This document shows positions 7,004-15,785 of a DNA stretch of 30,361 nt, piece by piece (positions within the stretch are counted from its first letter, which is position 1; each line of letters begins with the position of its first letter). The stretch is from DASRFS01 sp035260725 (GTDB taxonomy: Bacteria > Patescibacteriota > Microgenomatia > Levybacterales > UBA12049). The notes below the pieces were generated by a model that worked only from the letters and a program-made list of their open reading frames with translations, ran no database searches and was not told the origin of the DNA. The DNA is taken from assembly GCA_035260725.1 (NCBI GenBank), contig DATFUR010000019.1:1-30361 (forward strand). Reading direction: 5' to 3'. Made by a program: the position numbers and the translations under genes.

Positions 7004-8682
7004 CCGGCAGGTTTAGATTTACTTTATTAACTTTATTTTTATTTTTTGCCTTAGTGGTTTTTAGGCTTTTTTATTGGCAAATTGTAAGAGCTCAAGAATT
7101 GTCCGATATGGGTCTTTCCCAATACGGAGCAATAACAACTTTGCAGGCCCAAAGAGGAGAAATTAAAACCTCGGACAATTTCCCAATTGCTTCAAATAAA
7201 GTTTCTTATCTGGTTTTTGCAAATCCAAAAGAGGCAAAAGATAAAAAAAAGATAATAAATTCTTTATCTTCACTTCTTTTTGTAGACAAAGCATCGGTAA
7301 GCGCGTCCTTGTCTTTAGATAAATTTTGGGTTCCACTGGTTCATGGGGTGGACACCGGCGCGAAAGAGAAAATAGAGAGTCTAAATCTTGCCGGAGTCGG
7401 TTTTGAGAAAGAATATACACGTTTTTACCCGGAAGCGTCTATGGCTGCTTCGCTTATTGGTTTTGTCGGTAAAGACGAATCAGGCAACAATAAGGGCTAT
7501 TTTGGAATAGAAGGTTTCTACGACAGACTTTTGCGGGGAAAAAACGGTATTGCGCTTCAGGTTCACGATGCGTTTGGCAAACCTATACTTGCTAAAGTCA
7601 ATACGAAAACATCGGAGATTGATGGAAGTAATCTTGTTCTTTCCATTCAAAGACCGATTCAATTCCTTGTTGAGCAAAGGCTAAAAGAGGGAATAGAAAA
7701 ATACGGTGCGACCTCGGGAATGGTAGGCGTTATGAACCCCAAAACAGGAGAAATATTGGCTATGGCTTCTTTTCCATCTTTTGACCCCAAAAAATATCAA
7801 GATTATTCTTCAGATTTGTATAAAAACCCTTTTATTTCCAACAGATACGAGCCCGGATCCACATTTAAGCCAATTGTTATGTCGTCTGCTTTGGAGGCGG
7901 ATGTTGTAAAACCTCAAACAAAATGCCCTATTTGTGCCGGGCCTGTTGAGATTGGCGGATATGTAATTCATACTTGGAACGATAAATACAATAAAGACAC
8001 AAATATGATTGAGGTTATACAGCACTCCGATAATACAGGTATGGTCTATGTAGGTCAGAAATTGGGTTTGGATAGGCTTCTCTCATTTCTTAAAAATTTC
8101 GGAATAGGGGACAATACTGGAATAGATCTTCAAGGAGAAGTCGCACCAAAACTTAAGCCTAGAAATTCATGGTACGCCGTTGACTTAGCAACAGTATCTT
8201 TTGGTCAAGGAATTTCCGTAACCCCAATTGAGCTCTTAAGCGCTATTTCGGCAATAGCAAACGACGGAAAAAGAATGGAGCCACACGTTGTTTCGCAAAT
8301 AGAAACTCAAGACGGTAACACCATTAAAATACAACCAAAGGTTTTGAGTACTCCAATTAGTTCTAAAACAGCTAAAGTCATGGCTGAAATTATGGTTAAT
8401 GCTGTTGAAAAAGGGGAGGCTTCTTGGACTAAGTTAAAAGGTTATAGAATAGCCGGTAAAACGGGAACAGCCTCGATCCCAATCCAAGGTCATTACGATC
8501 CCAATAAAACTATTACGTCTTTTGTAGGATTTGGCCCGGCCGAGGACCCTAAATTTGTTATGTTGGTCATAGTCGACAAACCAACAACCTCCATTTACGG
8601 ATCCGAAACCGCAGCTCCAATATTTTTCAACATAGCAAAAGACATTTTAAACTTTTACGGAATTGCCCCAAGCGGGCAATAA
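7000..8682 (+). CDS. ftsI: Septal peptidoglycan transpeptidase FtsI (class B PBP)
   Basis: Class B penicillin-binding protein that cross-links septal peptidoglycan. 560 residues: an N-terminal membrane anchor (about 8-28), a dimerisation/pedestal domain with RGEI (52-55), and a transpeptidase domain containing all three active-site motifs: STFK (287-290, nucleophile S287), SDN (343-345) and KTGT (487-490). PGSTFKP and SFGQGISVTPIEL are typical. A CPIC pair (C309, C312) lies in the loop before the SDN motif. It overlaps ftsL by 4 bases and probably works with the FtsW encoded downstream. No PASTA domains are present. Confidence 0.95.
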   Translation: MTGRFRFTLLTLFLFFALVVFRLFYWQIVRAQELSDMGLSQYGAITTLQAQRGEIKTSDNFPIASNKVSYLVFANPKEAKDKKKIINSLSSLLFVDKASVSASLSLDKFWVPLVHGVDTGAKEKIESLNLAGVGFEKEYTRFYPEASMAASLIGFVGKDESGNNKGYFGIEGFYDRLLRGKNGIALQVHDAFGKPILAKVNTKTSEIDGSNLVLSIQRPIQFLVEQRLKEGIEKYGATSGMVGVMNPKTGEILAMASFPSFDPKKYQDYSSDLYKNPFISNRYEPGSTFKPIVMSSALEADVVKPQTKCPICAGPVEIGGYVIHTWNDKYNKDTNMIEVIQHSDNTGMVYVGQKLGLDRLLSFLKNFGIGDNTGIDLQGEVAPKLKPRNSWYAVDLATVSFGQGISVTPIELLSAISAIANDGKRMEPHVVSQIETQDGNTIKIQPKVLSTPISSKTAKVMAEIMVNAVEKGEASWTKLKGYRIAGKTGTASIPIQGHYDPNKTITSFVGFGPAEDPKFVMLVIVDKPTTSIYGSETAAPIFFNIAKDILNFYGIAPSGQ

Positions 8683-8692
8683 GCTCTATAAT
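8663..8692 (+). promoter_or_regulatory. Internal dcw promoter before murF
   Basis: TATAAT (8687-8692), perfect consensus, lies just after the ftsI stop. TTGCCC (8663-8668) is 18 bases upstream, inside ftsI. The ATG at 8702 is 9 bases beyond the -10, giving a leader of about 3 bases. It supports the murF start chosen here. Confidence 0.65.
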
Positions 8693-8701
8693 ACGATTTC
8701 T

Positions 8702-10039
8702 ATGAAAAAATTAGCGTCAAAATGGTTCCTATGGTACTTAAAACTTATGGCCCAAATCCAGCTTCTTAAGATGAGGCCAATGATTATAGGCGTTGGCGGA
8801 GCAAGCGGGAAAACCTCTTTGGCAAATTTTGTTTCAACAATTCTTAAAGATAAGTTTAGAGTCTTAGACACAAAAGGCAAAAACAGCCAAACAGGAATTC
8901 CCATAAGTATTTTGGGGATTAAAAGCAACGATTACGCGTTTTTGAAGATTTTCTATTGGGTAAAAATCGGAATAGCCGCTTTTATAAATGTTGTTTTTAA
9001 CTGGAAGAAGTTCGATATTCTTGTAGCTGAAATGGGCGTAGATTCTCCGTTTGAACCCAAAAACATGAGCTATCTTCTGAAAATAATAAAACCTAAGTTG
9101 GGAGTTTTAACAAATATTGCACTCGAGCACAGTGAGTATTTCGATTCTACGGTTATGGAAAAGGACAAAATTAAAAGGAAGGCTAAAATACTGGAGGCAA
9201 CAAGAGCGCAGGAAGCACTTCTTTTACAATCATTGCCCAAAGACGGATTGGCCGTTTTAAATATTGATGATTTCAAAATTGTAGAAACCAAGGATATTAA
9301 GGCTTCTAAGTTAACTGTTTCTTTAAAAAACAAAAACGCTGATTTTTTCGCTAAAAATATAGATGTGAGTATTAATGGATTTAAACTTTATTTTATCTAC
9401 AATAAAGACGAATACATTTTAAAAATTCCAACCGCCCTTCCCACATATTATGCGTACTCCTTTTTAATGGCCATTGCTATCTCTACGAGACTGGGATTTA
9501 GCGTGTCAAAGGCAAAGGAAATTTTAGAGAAAGAATTTTCTCTTCCGCCAGGAAGAATGAGCACTTTTGAGGGCAAAAAAAATACTACGATCATAGACTC
9601 TTCATACAACAGTTCCCCTTCCGCAATTGGGGAAGCGCTTGAGCTTCTAAATAAAATTGCAAACAAAAGAAGGAAGGTAGCGATAATAGGGGATATGAGG
9701 GAATTGGGAAGCCTAAGTAAAGCAGAACACGAATCTTTAGCAAGGCAGCTGATTAAAACAGTAGATTTAATAATTCTGATCGGTCCTCAAACTGCAGAAT
9801 TTTCTGCTCCAATTCTTGCTCAACATAAACATAACTTTTTTTCTTTTAGATCGCTTTCAGAAGCAAAAATAACAATAGAAAACCAGATTAGGGAAAAAGA
9901 TATAATTTTGGTAAAGGGATCACAAAATACTCTTTATCTTGAAAGAGCGGTAGAAATGTTATTAAAAGACAAAAAAGACGCCTTAAAACTATGTAGAAGA
10001 GGTAAGTATTGGGATAAGAAAAGGAGTAAATCTCTTTAA
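8702..10039 (+). CDS. murF: MurF-like Mur ligase (D-Ala-D-Ala adding enzyme)
   Basis: Mur ligases use ATP to add amino acids to UDP-MurNAc; MurF adds D-Ala-D-Ala. The chosen start gives 445 residues; the alternative at 8663 would lie inside ftsI and ahead of the TATAAT. The P-loop GGASGKTS is at residues 32-39, then NIALEHSEYF, LPPGRMSTFEGK and DSSYNSSPSA (matching the MurF Asp-x-x-Asn-x-x-Pro-like block), and GDMRELG. The usual N-terminal UDP-binding domain of about 100 residues is missing, replaced by a short hydrophobic helix (about 8-22). MurF is the best family match, but substrate specificity is inferred. Confidence 0.85.
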   Translation: MKKLASKWFLWYLKLMAQIQLLKMRPMIIGVGGASGKTSLANFVSTILKDKFRVLDTKGKNSQTGIPISILGIKSNDYAFLKIFYWVKIGIAAFINVVFNWKKFDILVAEMGVDSPFEPKNMSYLLKIIKPKLGVLTNIALEHSEYFDSTVMEKDKIKRKAKILEATRAQEALLLQSLPKDGLAVLNIDDFKIVETKDIKASKLTVSLKNKNADFFAKNIDVSINGFKLYFIYNKDEYILKIPTALPTYYAYSFLMAIAISTRLGFSVSKAKEILEKEFSLPPGRMSTFEGKKNTTIIDSSYNSSPSAIGEALELLNKIANKRRKVAIIGDMRELGSLSKAEHESLARQLIKTVDLIILIGPQTAEFSAPILAQHKHNFFSFRSLSEAKITIENQIREKDIILVKGSQNTLYLERAVEMLLKDKKDALKLCRRGKYWDKKRSKSL

Positions 10040-10040
10040 T

Positions 10041-11219
10041 ATGTTGCGGAAAATAAAAAATATATATCATCTTTGTCTCGCCATTTTGGCAAATGCTTTG
10101 TATGGATGGCCTTCAAGAAAACTAAAAGTTATTGGAGTAACCGGAACAGACGGTAAGACAACAACAGTATACTTAATCTATCATCTTCTTAAATCAGCAG
10201 GATTCAAAGTTTCTATGGTATCCAGTATTGGAGCAACTATTAACGATAAGATTTATGATACCGGATTTCATGTGACTACTCCGTCATCTTTTTCCCTGCA
10301 GAGACTATTCAAGGAAGCAAAGAAACATAACGTTGATTATTTTGTTTTGGAAGTAACTTCTCACGCTTTGGATCAAAATAGGGTATGGGGAGTTCCCTTT
10401 AAGATTGGCGTTTTAACAAACGTTACCAATGAGCATCTTGATTATCATAAAACTTATGAAGATTACCTCAAAACTAAGAAAAAATTACTTAGAACGGCTC
10501 TCACTGGCGTGGTAAATAAAGACGATGGTTCTTATACTTATTTATCGGATCTGGAAAAGAAAAAAGGTTTAAAAAATTGGATAGCCTACAAAATGCCGCT
10601 GGATATTAAATTTAGTTCGGAAAAGTTATCGAGTGGATTTAATAAATATAATGCTTCGGCGGCGATTGCTGTTTGCAGATTTTTAAAAATAAAAGATGCA
10701 GACATAAAAAAAGGCTTAGAAAGTTTTGTTCTTCCGCCCGGAAGAATGGATTTTGTTTACACAAAAGAATTTAAAATTATGATAGATTTTGCACACACCC
10801 CAAACGCGTTTTTGCAGCTGCTGTCTTTCCTTCGTCCCCTAACGGGAGGAAGAATTATTCATGTGTTTAGTAGTGCTGGAGAAAGAGACAAAACCAAAAG
10901 ACCGGAAATGGGGAAAATATCTTCGGATTTTGCAAATATTATAATTTTAACCTCTGAAGATTCAAGACGCGAAAGTACAGAGAAAATAAACGAGGAGATA
11001 ATGAAAGGAATTAAAAATCCTGTAACTCAGATTCTCAAAATCACAGACAGGCAAAAAGCTATAGATAAAGCAATAGAATTGGCGGAGGCCGAGGATTTAG
11101 TTCTTCTAACGGGTAAGGCGCATGAAAAATCTATGAATTTAGGACACGGCGAAGAACCCTGGGACGAATACGAGGCAGTCAAAAAAGCCCTGGAAAAACG
11201 GGGATTAAGCTATGAATAA
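10041..11219 (+). CDS. murE: MurE-like UDP-MurNAc-tripeptide synthetase, N-terminally reduced
   Basis: MurE adds the third residue (meso-DAP or L-Lys) to UDP-MurNAc-dipeptide. 392 residues against a usual 480-500. The P-loop TGTDGKTT is already at 34-41, so the N-terminal UDP-MurNAc-binding domain is absent; residues 5-23 form a hydrophobic helix instead. Other family landmarks are TTPSSFSLQRLF, LEVTSHALDQNR, TNEHLDYHKTYEDYLKTK, PPGRMDFV, DFAHTPNA and GKAHEKSM. Where meso-DAP enzymes have DNPR, this protein has TSEDSRRES, so the amino acid added cannot be read off. It overlaps murC by 8 bases and follows murF by 1 base. Confidence 0.87.
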   Translation: MLRKIKNIYHLCLAILANALYGWPSRKLKVIGVTGTDGKTTTVYLIYHLLKSAGFKVSMVSSIGATINDKIYDTGFHVTTPSSFSLQRLFKEAKKHNVDYFVLEVTSHALDQNRVWGVPFKIGVLTNVTNEHLDYHKTYEDYLKTKKKLLRTALTGVVNKDDGSYTYLSDLEKKKGLKNWIAYKMPLDIKFSSEKLSSGFNKYNASAAIAVCRFLKIKDADIKKGLESFVLPPGRMDFVYTKEFKIMIDFAHTPNAFLQLLSFLRPLTGGRIIHVFSSAGERDKTKRPEMGKISSDFANIIILTSEDSRRESTEKINEEIMKGIKNPVTQILKITDRQKAIDKAIELAEAEDLVLLTGKAHEKSMNLGHGEEPWDEYEAVKKALEKRGLSYE

Positions 11220-12630
11220 AAAGAAATTACACTTCGTAGGTATCAAGGGGGTAGGACAAACTGCTCTTGCAATAATCGCAAAAGAAGCAGGGTTTGAGGT
11301 TACGGGGTCGGACATAGAAGACGAGTTTATTACTTCGGAATGCCTGAAAAGGGCTGGAATCATTCCAATTGTCGGATTTGCCAAGGAAAATATAGATAAT
11401 GCAGAATTAGTCATAACAACAGGCGCCCACGGGGGTTTTGATAACGTTGAGGTTGTAGAAGCAAAAAAAAGAGGAATAAGGGTTATAACCAAGGGGGAGG
11501 CCGTAGGTATGTTTATGGATGGAGGAATTTTTGGTCGGAGTTTTCATGGGATATCGGTTGCAGGTTCCCATGGTAAAACAACCTTAACCGCTATTTTGGC
11601 TACGATCCTAAAAGAAAATAAATTAGATCCCAGCTTTTTGGTTGGGACAGGAAATATTCCTTCTCTTGGCAATCCGGGCCATTTTGGTAAGGGGAAGCAT
11701 TTTGTTGCCGAAGCAGACGAATATGCAACCGAACCCAAGTACGACAAGAAGGCTCAATTTCTGTGGCAGCATCCCAAAATAGAGGTTTTTACCAACATAG
11801 AGCTTGATCACCCGGATATATATAGTAGTGTGGACAAGGTGCGGGAGGCTTTTGGTAAATTTGCAAATCAACTGCCCGAAGACGGATTACTGGTGTGTGG
11901 GGGAGATGACGAGCAAATTAAGATTCTGCTTAGGAGTTACAAAGGAAAAAGTATTACTTACGGATTTTCTCCAAGCTGCGACTTCTTTTTGGAAAATGTT
12001 AGGGTGGGGGAAGGACAAACATTTTTCTGGATTAAATCAAAGGGGATCTCTCTTGGTGAGTTTTCTATAGGCGTAGCAGGTGAGCACAATGCTTTAAATG
12101 CCCTTGGAGCCCTCGTAGTTGCCCTAGAACTGGGATTGTCTGTGGAGGCGGCAAAGAAAGCTATCGCGCAATTTTCAGGCACAAAAAGAAGAGCCGAATA
12201 CAAAGGCAGCCTCAAAAGCGGAGCCCTAGTTTATGACGATTACGCTCATCACCCTACAGAAATACAAAAGACTCTGCGTGCCTTTCGTCAAAGCTTTCCC
12301 AAACATAAATTAATCTGTGTTTTCCAACCCCATACTTACTCTAGAACAAAAGAATTGTTCGAACAATTTAGTAGATCATTTACCGATGCGGATATTGTTA
12401 TATTGACCGATATATTTTCTTCTCAAAGAGAGGAGAAAGACGATGCTGTTTCTTCCCAATTATTAGCCCAAAATGTCTCTAATTTTAACAAAAACGTAGT
12501 ATTTTTACCTTCGCTCGCGGATGTGGTAGAATACGTCGATAAAAATAACTTTGGAAGAAATACTGTCCTGATTACGATGGGAGCAGGAGATGTATACAAG
12601 GCAGGAGAAAAGCTAATATGGAAAGGCTAG
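11212..12630 (+). CDS. murC: UDP-N-acetylmuramate--L-alanine ligase MurC
   Basis: Attaches the first residue, L-Ala, to UDP-MurNAc. 472 residues, full family length. Unlike murE and murF here it keeps its N-terminal Rossmann-type UDP-binding domain (LHFVGIKGVGQTALA, residues 6-20). The P-loop is AGSHGKTT (117-124). EADEYATE, TNIELDHPDIY, GTKRRAEYKG and YDDYAHHPTEI are diagnostic for MurC. Mpl, a recycling paralogue, is less likely given the cluster context. The start lies inside the end of murE, and the end overlaps murA by 13 bases, so the three are translated as one unit. Confidence 0.95.
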   Translation: MNKKKLHFVGIKGVGQTALAIIAKEAGFEVTGSDIEDEFITSECLKRAGIIPIVGFAKENIDNAELVITTGAHGGFDNVEVVEAKKRGIRVITKGEAVGMFMDGGIFGRSFHGISVAGSHGKTTLTAILATILKENKLDPSFLVGTGNIPSLGNPGHFGKGKHFVAEADEYATEPKYDKKAQFLWQHPKIEVFTNIELDHPDIYSSVDKVREAFGKFANQLPEDGLLVCGGDDEQIKILLRSYKGKSITYGFSPSCDFFLENVRVGEGQTFFWIKSKGISLGEFSIGVAGEHNALNALGALVVALELGLSVEAAKKAIAQFSGTKRRAEYKGSLKSGALVYDDYAHHPTEIQKTLRAFRQSFPKHKLICVFQPHTYSRTKELFEQFSRSFTDADIVILTDIFSSQREEKDDAVSSQLLAQNVSNFNKNVVFLPSLADVVEYVDKNNFGRNTVLITMGAGDVYKAGEKLIWKG

Positions 12631-13949
12631 TTATAAAAGGAGGAAAAAAACTTAAGGGAACAGTCGAAGTGGCCGGATCTAAAAACGTGGCGCTAAAAGC
12701 TTTAGTTGCGGCGTGTCTTACACAGGAGGAAGTGATTATTGAAAATATTCCTTTAATTTCTGATGTTTTTGTAATGACAGAGGTAATTAGAGTATTGGGA
12801 GGAGAAGCGGAGTTTAAAGACCATATACTTTCCGTCAAAATGAAAAAATTTGATACCTCTAAGATTTTGCTCGAGAAGGCTGCAGAAATAAGAACTTCTT
12901 TTATGTTTTTAGCGCCTCTTCTTTCAAGAACGGGTAAAGCAATAATCCCAAACCCGGGAGGATGCAGAATCGGAGCCCGGCCGATAGACAGGGTAATTAA
13001 CGGGCTTAAAAAAATGGGAGTTTCTATTAAATACCAAAGCAAAGATGGATATTTCCACGCATACGTTGGGAAGGGCGGTCTAAAAGGAATAAAATATAAA
13101 TTTTCTAAAAATACTCACACGGGCACAGAAGCCTTAATTATGACCGCGGTCTTGGCCGAGGGAAGAACGGTTTTGGAAAACGCCGCACAAGAACCCGAAG
13201 TTGATGAGTTAATAAACTTTTTAAATCAGATGGGAGCAAAGATAAGAAGAGTAAGGCCGCGTATAGTCATTATAGATGGTGTCGAAAAGCTACACGGAGC
13301 AAAATTTAGAATAAGTCCGGACAGAAACGAGGTTGTAACGTTTGCCATAGCAGCGATTCTAACGGAGGGAGAAATTTTTATTAAAAAAATAAACAAATTA
13401 GGACTTTTGGAATTTTTGGATGTGCTTGCTATAGCAGGCGGAGGATTCGAAGAAAAAGAAGACGGAATAAGGTTTTACTATAAAGGAGAGCTTAATCCGA
13501 CAAAAGTAACAACTTTTCCTTATCCGGGTTTTATGACCGACTGGCAAGCTCCGTGGTCGGTTCTTATGACTAAAGCACAAGGCGCGTCTATAATCCATGA
13601 GACAGTTTATGAAAATAGATTCAACTATGTAGAAGAACTGCAAAAAATGGGAGGTAATTTCGAATTGTACAGTCCAAAAGTTAAAAATCCGGATAAAGTT
13701 TATAATTTTAATGTAACAGACGACAAAAATTTTTCTCACGCAGTTAAGATTTATGGCCCGACAAAACTTCATAACGGAATGGTTATGGTGTCGGATCTTA
13801 GGGCAGGAGCAACGCTTGTTCTTGCAGCCTTGGCAGCCGAAGGAGAAAGCGTAATCTTCGGTCTGGAGCATTTGGACAGAGGCTATGAGGAGTTTGATAA
13901 AAGGTTAAAGAAATTAGGTGCAGATATAGAAAGAGTTAGCGATGAGTAA
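12618..13949 (+). CDS. murA: UDP-N-acetylglucosamine 1-carboxyvinyltransferase MurA
   Basis: Catalyses the first committed step of peptidoglycan synthesis, transfer of enolpyruvate from PEP to UDP-GlcNAc; it is the fosfomycin target. 443 residues. Substrate-binding K22-N23 (in AGSKNVALKA) and the loop NPGGCRIGARPIDR with catalytic C116 are present, so the enzyme has the Cys that fosfomycin alkylates rather than the resistant Asp variant. SDLRAGATLVLAALAA near the C-terminus is standard. AGGAG lies upstream of the ATG. It overlaps murC by 13 and the next gene by 8 bases. MurB, the next enzyme in the pathway, is not encoded in the window. Confidence 0.96.
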   Translation: MERLVIKGGKKLKGTVEVAGSKNVALKALVAACLTQEEVIIENIPLISDVFVMTEVIRVLGGEAEFKDHILSVKMKKFDTSKILLEKAAEIRTSFMFLAPLLSRTGKAIIPNPGGCRIGARPIDRVINGLKKMGVSIKYQSKDGYFHAYVGKGGLKGIKYKFSKNTHTGTEALIMTAVLAEGRTVLENAAQEPEVDELINFLNQMGAKIRRVRPRIVIIDGVEKLHGAKFRISPDRNEVVTFAIAAILTEGEIFIKKINKLGLLEFLDVLAIAGGGFEEKEDGIRFYYKGELNPTKVTTFPYPGFMTDWQAPWSVLMTKAQGASIIHETVYENRFNYVEELQKMGGNFELYSPKVKNPDKVYNFNVTDDKNFSHAVKIYGPTKLHNGMVMVSDLRAGATLVLAALAAEGESVIFGLEHLDRGYEEFDKRLKKLGADIERVSDE

Positions 13950-14685
13950 AATTGCAGCAATTATTTTAGCAGCGGGTAAAGGCAAAAGGATGAATTCAAA
14001 AACCGTAAATAAGGTGGCGTTACCCTTAGGGCATACTCCAATGATAATTCACACAGCAAACACTTTGAGTAAGCTCGGAATTGAAACAATAGTGGTTGTT
14101 ATTGGATTTGCTAAAGATTCGGTAGTGAGCCTTTTTAAAGACACGAAGGTTATATTTGCCGAACAGAAAAAAAGATTGGGAACTGCACACGCAGTCGTCT
14201 CTGCCATGAAGAAAATGCCGGAAAATATAGAAAACGTTTTGGTCTTAAACGGCGATGACTCCGCTCTCTATAAAACGGATACTATAAGTGAGCTTATTAA
14301 AAAACATACACAGACAAATGCTGCTTTTACTTTTTTGACAATCGAAATGGAAAATCCGGCAGGACTAGGCAGAGTAATACGCGGTAAAAAAGGAATGGTT
14401 TTGGCTGTAGTTGAGGAGAAGGAGGCTACGGATGATATTTTAAAAATAAAAGAAATAAATCCCGCTTGTTATATCTTCAAAACAAGTTTTCTTAGAAAAT
14501 ATTTAAAAAAGATTAACAAAAGTAAAGTAACAGGAGAGTATTATCTAACTAGCCTTATAGATATTGGAATTAAAAATAATGAAAAAGTAGAAACGCTTCA
14601 GGCCGGTCTTTTTGCCTGGAGAGGTGTTAATACAAAAGAAGAACTTCAGGAAGCAGAAAAAATCTTTCTCAATATAAATAAATAA
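13942..14685 (+). CDS. GlmU-type nucleotidyltransferase, uridylyltransferase domain only
   Basis: 247-residue nucleotide-sugar pyrophosphorylase. IILAAGKGKRMNSK (8-21) is the nucleotide-binding signature; QKKRLGTAHAV, VLVLNGDD and TGEYYLTSLID match the N-terminal half of GlmU, which makes UDP-GlcNAc, the MurA substrate. The left-handed beta-helix acetyltransferase half of bifunctional GlmU is absent, so acetylation would need another enzyme. Location inside the mur cluster supports UDP-GlcNAc synthesis, but other sugar nucleotidyltransferase roles are possible. It overlaps murA by 8 bases. Confidence 0.85.
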   Translation: MSKIAAIILAAGKGKRMNSKTVNKVALPLGHTPMIIHTANTLSKLGIETIVVVIGFAKDSVVSLFKDTKVIFAEQKKRLGTAHAVVSAMKKMPENIENVLVLNGDDSALYKTDTISELIKKHTQTNAAFTFLTIEMENPAGLGRVIRGKKGMVLAVVEEKEATDDILKIKEINPACYIFKTSFLRKYLKKINKSKVTGEYYLTSLIDIGIKNNEKVETLQAGLFAWRGVNTKEELQEAEKIFLNINK

Positions 14686-14740
14686 AGATCCTCTTACGAT
14701 AATTTGAGCGTAAATTTACCGGTTATTTGTAATTCTTAGA

Positions 14741-14769
14741 TTGAATAAAAAGTGTACCTAAAGTATAAT
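14741..14769 (+). promoter_or_regulatory. Internal dcw promoter before mraY
   Basis: TTGAAT (14741-14746), 17 bases, TATAAT (14764-14769), both near consensus. The ATG at 14778 follows after 8 bases, so the mRNA should be leaderless or nearly so. The 92-base gap before mraY shows no convincing hairpin terminator. Confidence 0.8.
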
Positions 14770-14777
14770 ACCAAGTT

Positions 14778-15785
14778 ATGGCACAAGTTTTAGGGTTGTC
14801 TATATTGTCTTTATTTATTACCTTTACTTTGATCGTTCCATTCATAGATTTTCTATATAAAGTAAAGCTAAGAAGGCAAAAACAAAAAACAGTCGACATT
14901 TTCGATAAGCCAACACCTGTTTTTGACAGACATAACGACTGGAAAGCAGGAACTCCTTTTGGCGGAGGAATTCTTATAATTGCCGTTGTTACTATTTTGT
15001 CTTTATGGAGCTACGGAATTTTTAATATAGATATAAACCCTTGGGAGCTTTTTGTAATTCTTTTTGCATTTATCGGCTTTGGGCTCTTGGGTCTTTACGA
15101 TGACGCTAAAAAACTAGCAGGCAAAAATTCTGCGTTTTTCGGTTTAAGATTTAGACACAAATTTATTCTTCAATGGGTTCTGGCTCTTATTATTGCAACA
15201 GTAATTCACTTTCAGCTTGGGTATTCTTTTGTTTTCATAAAAGGAATAGGGTTGACCTCTCTTGGAATTCTTTTTATTCCCTTTTCTGCCTTTGTAATAG
15301 TTTCTTTTGTGAATGCCTTTAATATTACGGACGGTCTGGACGGTATGGCGTCGGGACTTTTCCTTATTTGTCTTCTGGCTTTTTTGACTATTGCGACCCA
15401 AGTTGATCAGGGCCTTGCTATTTTTATAGCAATTCTAATAGGAAGCGTTGCAGCATTCTTGTACTTCAATATTTACAAGGCTAGGCTTTGGCTTGGAGAT
15501 GTCGGTTCAATGTCCCTGGGTGCCTCTCTTGCAGTAATAGGTCTTCTTACGGGAAAAACCGTAGCCCTGGCTGTTATAGGCGGAGTTTTTGTTATCGAGA
15601 TTGGGTCTTCTTTGATTCAAATTCTAAGTAAGAAATTCTTAAAGAAAAAACTTCTTCCTGTTGCGCCTATTCACTTATATTTTCTCCAAAGAGGTTGGGG
15701 AGAGCCAAGGACAGTCATGAGGGCATGGCTTTTGGGGTTCTTTTTTGCGATTTTGGGTCTTTACATCGCATTCATTAATAAATGA
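14778..15785 (+). CDS. mraY: Phospho-N-acetylmuramoyl-pentapeptide-transferase MraY
   Basis: Integral membrane enzyme that transfers phospho-MurNAc-pentapeptide to undecaprenyl phosphate, forming lipid I. 335 residues with about ten hydrophobic segments. Conserved elements: KAGTPFGGG (56-64), LYDDAKK with the DD pair (108-109), NAFNITDGLDG (179-189) and LGDVGS (239-244). The loop that normally reads PIHHHFE or PIHHHYE is PIHLYF here (297-302): only the first of the three histidines remains. WecA-type transferases are the alternative, but the N/D motifs, the cluster position and the neighbours favour MraY. ftsW starts inside its stop codon (ATGA). Confidence 0.92.
   Translation: MAQVLGLSILSLFITFTLIVPFIDFLYKVKLRRQKQKTVDIFDKPTPVFDRHNDWKAGTPFGGGILIIAVVTILSLWSYGIFNIDINPWELFVILFAFIGFGLLGLYDDAKKLAGKNSAFFGLRFRHKFILQWVLALIIATVIHFQLGYSFVFIKGIGLTSLGILFIPFSAFVIVSFVNAFNITDGLDGMASGLFLICLLAFLTIATQVDQGLAIFIAILIGSVAAFLYFNIYKARLWLGDVGSMSLGASLAVIGLLTGKTVALAVIGGVFVIEIGSSLIQILSKKFLKKKLLPVAPIHLYFLQRGWGEPRTVMRAWLLGFFFAILGLYIAFINK

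Noticed and set aside
8663..8701. Upstream start for MurF overlapping ftsI
   Set aside because: It would place the TATAAT at 8687 inside the gene and adds 13 residues without family similarity.
12572..13042. 156-residue open frame on the minus strand across murA
   Set aside because: Shadow of murA and the end of murC; composition typical of antisense frames.
13398..13871. 157-residue open frame on the minus strand within murA
   Set aside because: Shadow of the C-terminal part of murA, Cys/Phe/Ile-rich without domain signs.
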